This document shows positions 59,223 to 64,000 of a DNA stretch of 64,000 bases, one piece after another; the stretch's first letter is position 1; every line of letters begins with the position of its first letter. Both the position numbers and the translations under genes were made by a program. Under the pieces are notes generated by a model. It did no database searches and had not been told where the DNA came from. It saw only the letters and a program-made list of their open reading frames with translations. Origin of the DNA: Archilochus colubris (taxonomy: Eukaryota; Chordata; Aves; Apodiformes; Trochilidae); assembly GCA_023079485.1 (NCBI GenBank), contig CM041090.1, forward strand, positions 32,638,874 to 32,702,873, given 5' to 3'.

Positions 59223-62200
59223 TGTGTATAATGTGCTCTGAGTATTCTGCCTTATCACCATATGTCACCCCAAATTCATCTAATTGTCTTTTTTTCAAAA
59301 GTGGAAGATTTAATTTTCCTTTCTACCCTTAATGAAAATTTCCACTGCTCCTCATAACACAGCAGCTTTGTAGATGTGCAGTAGGATGCAGCTTTGAACC
59401 ATTTACTGAATACCTGCTGTACACTGGCCAAGAAGCTGGACTGGCAAACAGCACAAAGCAGAGGGTGGGGAAAAGCTCTGCTCAAGTGGCACAATGCTGA
59501 AGTGCTTGCCTTCCCTCATCCTTTATCGTCTCCCTTGTGAGTCTGGAATGCTTGCCAGGGTGCAGTGCATTGATTTAGGGACTTTCCTTATTATCCAGTG
59601 GGTAGTAAGCCTGCAGTACAATTGCAGCTCTTCTTGCTTATTCCCTGAATGGGAAAACTATGTCCTGTCCTTTCTACCTGGCAGCTGTCAGAATCAGAGC
59701 ATAAAGGAGTCTCCTAAAGTACCCTGGGAACAGCTTTTCTGAATATAAAGAAGGGACAAAATATGTTTCTCCAATGTCTGGTTTCTTTTTTAATCTCTCC
59801 TTAAACCTCTGTGCTTGCTTTCATTGCTTCTCTAATACTTTGCAAGTTAATCTACAAGATGGGTGTAATTTCTGTGCTGTGGATTGGGACTGTTGTAATC
59901 GAGCTGACCTCTGACTACTGATTTCTTTCCTTGCTCCTTGACACGAAATGACTTGAACTGTCTGCAGTATCTAGCATAGTGGCACTGCATGATTTACATT
60001 ATATATGCTGCAGAATTTCTCTTTAAGAATTTGATATGTGTGTTATTTTTTAAGGACTTAGCAAGAAATAAAAATCCACCTCTGGTGATGAGGTAGCACT
60101 AGTTTATTTGGTTTTTACATAATTTACTTTTAGTTCTGTATTTCTCTCATCAGCCAGCTACTAACTTCTGTAAATATGGGGGGGTAACAGCAAAAAAGGG
60201 CAGGGACCAAGGAAATGAAACTGCAGATTTGCATCTCATTAGTCAGCATAGCTTTGGTTAGACTTGTTCTTCTGTGCTGGGAATGTGGTGAGTCAGACCC
60301 GGAGAAATGGCACCTTATTTTGCAGGATAGCAAAACAGGCTGATAAGTACCAAAATTACTTGTAACAAGGGCTAAATTACACTTCTCATTCTTTGTGTGC
60401 TGCAAGTGGGTCTTTCTCATGTAATCTATAAGAGACAGACTTTTCCTGCTAATGGGTTTTAGGGCAGCAGCAAGAGGAGACTGGGGGCACTGGTGATGTT
60501 ATCTTCCATGAGGGTGGTATTCTTAAAAAGGGAGAAAAACACATTCTAGCATTCCACTTAAACTGAGTTTGCTGTGCAAGATAATTAAACTTCTGTAGTG
60601 TGTTCTTACCAAAGATTTGTCTGTCCAGGAAGAAAGCCCAAAAAGCTGTTTCTCTGTACTGATACTGTTTTGTCTATATTAAGTGTATTCTCTACTCCTC
60701 CTCTGAAGTAGTTTGTTACAAGAAATTGGGATTTGGTGTGGTTCATTCTTTAGCAGTGACTTCCTTATGGAGAATGTCTAATTGGGCAAGGCTGAAAATC
60801 AATTTATTTCCTATTAGCTTATCAAACAAGCTAGATAATGTTATGTTAAATTATAACCTGTTCATACCCAGACCAGTATCATTCTCTGTCTTGTTATCAT
60901 GCCAACACCTGGCATTGCAAATTTAATGAGTCAATATGAAAGGGTAAAAATTCAAACACTACTTGAAGAGAATGAGCAAGGGTTGCATGCTCATTTTGAG
61001 ACAATTCCAACATGTTAAAGCAAGTCATTAAGGTACTAAGGAGCAGCCATTCATGCTTTTATAAAAGCTTAATGTAAAATAAGAAAATATGAAAACTTCA
61101 AAATGATTTTCAAATGCTAGCTTACTGTTTGGATAACACATATAACATGATGGCTGAAAAGTGGACTATTCTGTGGACAATATTTGCTTATTAGTAGCAC
61201 CTTACTGTTATCTATCCCTTAGTTGACTTTGACACAGTTTATGCTACATCACTGTCTTCAGAACAACAGAAATACTGTAAGAAGTATTTGTGAACGATTC
61301 AGTCATTTTCTATTTGAAGAAAGAAATCAAAATTACTTTTCACTTGCTTTTAAGTACAGGACCATTCTCAAATAACGTAATTTAAAACCAACTATGGATA
61401 TTTCATTCCCTAGTAAATGTCAGAGCCAATATGACTTGCCATGTCCCAGATCTCATGACTCACAAGCAGCTTGTGAGCAACTACAGACTCTGCTTTTATG
61501 GTGTCAATTCTTGTTACTAGAGTGTTGCAGTTGCACAGCATCCATCTTTGCACAACTTCACGAAGGTATTCAGAGACATTCACTGATTATAGCATGATCA
61601 AAATGTCATCAAAACTATTGTCTCTGTTTAATTTCAGTTGAGTCTTTACTCTGTGATACTGCAATTTTTTAAAATCTAGACTAAAACCATTTTCATTTGT
61701 TACTCTTCCCTTTGTAACCTCCTATTGCATTATCTCTTGAGACGAAAAATAATATTTTATGTTCTCAGTCCTCCCTCTTCTTTATTTTATCCAATACTTC
61801 AGAAGTCGTTGATAACATTCATTATATCATCTTGAGCATAGTAGTTTATGTAAAGATATTTTCTGTGCTTCACTTCATACATTCTGTTCTGCAGTCTTGG
61901 AAGTCAAAATAATAAAGTAGTTAATCAGTTTTTTGGGAGATGCTTTAAGGACACTGACAAAGCTGACCCAAATTCTCTCAAATTACTATTGTCCATGAAA
62001 TAGAAGATTTTTCATTCTGTTCCTAAAATATAGGACAAAACCATTTTCTGCTGTAGTATGCCTCAATATACATTAAATATATATATTTTTTAAATCAATA
62101 GAAATACTCTCTATGTAGATACTCTAGAGTAGGTTTCTGTATGTGTGCATGTATATTTATGAAGATTTAATACTTTTCTAATTTCTGATCTGGAGAAATA

Positions 62201-62644
62201 ATAATTGAAAATAAAATATGAAATTAATATAGCCAATAAGATTATTTGGATGATCACAGACTAGAAGGTGAAAAGTTAAAAATCATCAAATTGCTTTAAA
62301 AGGTTTCCAGAAGTTATGCACTTGTCTGAAAAAAATTCTTTCAACATTTCAGCTTTGATTTTTGGTTCCTTCTGGAAAAGATGGAAAGACAAAACCTGAT
62401 CTTAAGAAATGCTTACTTCCTGTTTAAGATAAAAACCGGCTTAAAGAACCACCACCTCAGATTTACATTAAAGGTTCTGTCAGATAAGCAGAACTTTGCT
62501 TTGCTTTAATCCTTTTACAGGATTAAAAGAAATCAAGATCAGGACAAGTATGTGTAATGAGTGACTAATGATCTGTTGCTTTTAAACAATCATTCTTGCT
62601 CTAAAAACAGATTAAACTTTCTATTAATTGTCATTTGCTTATTA

Positions 62645-62826
62645 GAATCATAGATTTATAGAGTCCTTTAGACTGGAAAAAATCTTTAAAATCATTTAAT
62701 CCAACCATAAATGCTGCCAAGTCCATCACTAAAGTGTGTCCCTAAGCACCACACCTGCACATCTTATGAATACTTTCAGGGATGGTCACTGAAGCTTCCC
62801 TGGGCAGCCTGTTCCAAGTTGAAAAA
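62645..62826 (-). mobile_element. CR1-type 3'-end relic, reverse orientation
   Basis: It starts with GAATCATAGA and passes through TAATCCAACCATAAATGCTG and CCTAAGCACCAC to CCTGGGCAGCCTGTTCC. This is the standard look of an old reversed CR1 3' end. Well diverged, no coding capacity. Confidence 0.8.
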
Positions 62827-62890
62827 CTAATTTTATTAAATCAAGAGTTTTATTTAACTATCTGATTAGATTGTCCAAACTGTGGAGTAA

Positions 62891-62998
62891 GGGGTTGTTT
62901 TTTAGGGTTTTTTTTTTTTTGGTTTTGGTTTTTTTTGTTGGTTGCTTGGGTTGGGCTGGGGTTTTTTTTTTTGATTGTTTGTTTGTTTTTGTTTTTTT
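62891..62998. repeat. T/G-rich low-complexity tract
   Basis: GGTT, TTTGG and TTGTTTG phrases plus long poly-T over about 108 bases; the complement of the A/C-rich tract class. Confidence 0.75.
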
Positions 62999-63849
62999 AA
63001 GGAGATGTTTGGTGTTTGGCTAGAGTGTAAAGCTTTTATGCATCCTTTGTAGTTCCTGGGGTCTCAGCAGAAAAGAACAGCTTAACTTGGTTTGCCATAA
63101 AATCCTCTCTTGGATCTCAAGTTAGAGAAACCATTTATTTACTACTCTTCCCATAAACAACATACTAATTGTCTCATATTTTAAAACTGTTAAGAGAGGT
63201 AAGAGAAAATAGTCAGAATTCCTATTGGTATAGGAGGAGCTATTTTTTCTCACACACACAAAAATTAAGGCTCTTCCCACTTTTACTGCAATTCAGAATT
63301 ATTAAAATATGAAGCAAACAGTAGTTAAAAATATAATTTCAAATTTAGGAAATTTCTCTGCAATTCTGCAAAACCAATGCACACTGGATTTCATTTCTTT
63401 TCAGTACCTTCATTTTTCTTGATCTATGTTCAGTGTAAGGAAGTTGGTTTTGCCTTACTTTGTTAGAAATGGTTATAATGATCTTTGTTTCCTTTCTTGT
63501 CTTTAAATAAATTCTGCTTGCTTTACAGAACACAATGTAAATCAGGAGGCTTTCTTCCTCTGCCATCTGCCTTGCCTCTGCATTTTTCAGTGAGGTTTCT
63601 ATTATTATTAAGGCCAGTTTTGTGTTCATTATAGGAGGAAGCGATGAGCACTCCTCAGACTCAGATTTTGCCATTACATCTTTTTTGGTAGGTGCCAAAC
63701 CCAAAGGAATGTAGGAAGGATTGGTTTTAAATGATCTTTAAGGATATTTGGAGGGATTTTATCCTTTTTAACTTCAGAATCATCTGTGCTACTTTTGAAA
63801 GTGCTTGCCATGGAAAACTGTTCTAATATACAATCCACATGACTGTTCA

Positions 63850-63910
63850 AGTCTTCCTTTTCTTTTTCTTTTTTCTTTTTTCTTTTTTTTTTTCTTTTTT
63901 TTTTTCCCCC
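63850..63910. repeat. T/C-rich polypyrimidine tract
   Basis: CTTTTT and CTTTTTTT units merging into poly-T and ending CCCCC. Confidence 0.75.
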
Positions 63911-64000
63911 ACTGGAACAGAGTACTTGCATTACCTAGCTGTTGTCCAGACACCTTGTAAGTTGTTGTACTTTGTACTTTTAGTACTTTGGGGATGAGAT

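Larger units (their letters stand above)
59001..64000 (+). other. TECPR2: TECPR2 intron 17 (partial)
   Basis: No exon matching the remaining TECPR2 C-terminus was found. It contains A/C-rich (59148-59222) and T/G-rich (62891-62998) tracts, a CR1 relic (62645-62826), and a T/C-rich tract at 63850-63910. Confidence 0.75.

Noticed and set aside
63850..63910. T-rich tract as a retrocopy poly(A) tail for the nearby minus-strand frames
   Set aside because: It lies at the 5' side of those frames, not the 3' side.
59001..64000. Search for the last TECPR2 exons
   Set aside because: No acceptor followed by the expected phase-0 continuation was seen. The acceptor-like site near 63920 runs into a stop within six codons.

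Overview
This window is nuclear DNA from a vertebrate, most likely a bird. It carries four spliced protein-coding genes, one tRNA gene, three CpG-island promoter regions and very little recognisable transposon sequence. The avian call rests on compact introns, CR1-type LINE relics as the main recognisable repeat, and the gene order MOK - ZNF839 - CINP - TECPR2, which I recall as the human 14q32.31 order. Exon models were built by hand from splice sites, reading phase and remembered family sequences. Every exon junction listed keeps the frame.

Layout. 1-9080 (minus): 5' part of MOK, a MAPK-like ciliary kinase; coding exons 1-4 are present and the rest lies left of the window. Its 7-base coding first exon sits in a CpG island with an RFX-type X-box just upstream. 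10421-10494 (plus): tRNA-Ile(AAT), lying between the divergent MOK and ZNF839 promoters. 11119-22969 (plus): ZNF839 complete in eight coding exons (about 1131 codons), poly(A) signal at 23333. 23360-26330: convergent intergenic stretch with no gene seen. 26447-31906 (minus): CINP complete in five exons (211 codons). 31907-32079: short bidirectional CpG-island promoter shared by CINP and TECPR2. 36670-59000 (plus): TECPR2 coding exons 2-17 (about 1301 codons). The last roughly 110 codons are not in the final 5 kb and must lie to the right.

The genes do not form one pathway. MOK is a cilium-associated kinase, CINP a replication, checkpoint and ribosome-assembly factor, TECPR2 an autophagy and ER-exit-site factor, and ZNF839 is functionally unknown. 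The organisation is a series of head-to-head pairs (MOK/ZNF839 and CINP/TECPR2) joined by a convergent pair (ZNF839/CINP).

The most interesting non-routine items are: a 203-bp foldback element with 77-bp arms and a 6-bp direct repeat in TECPR2 intron 9; a long open frame in TECPR2 intron 7 that could give a short WD40-only isoform; exon-like segments in ZNF839 intron 7; the MOK X-box; and a three-copy 13-bp TTAATTAA-containing repeat between the MOK island and the tRNA. I found no CRISPR array, operon or bacterial-type system.
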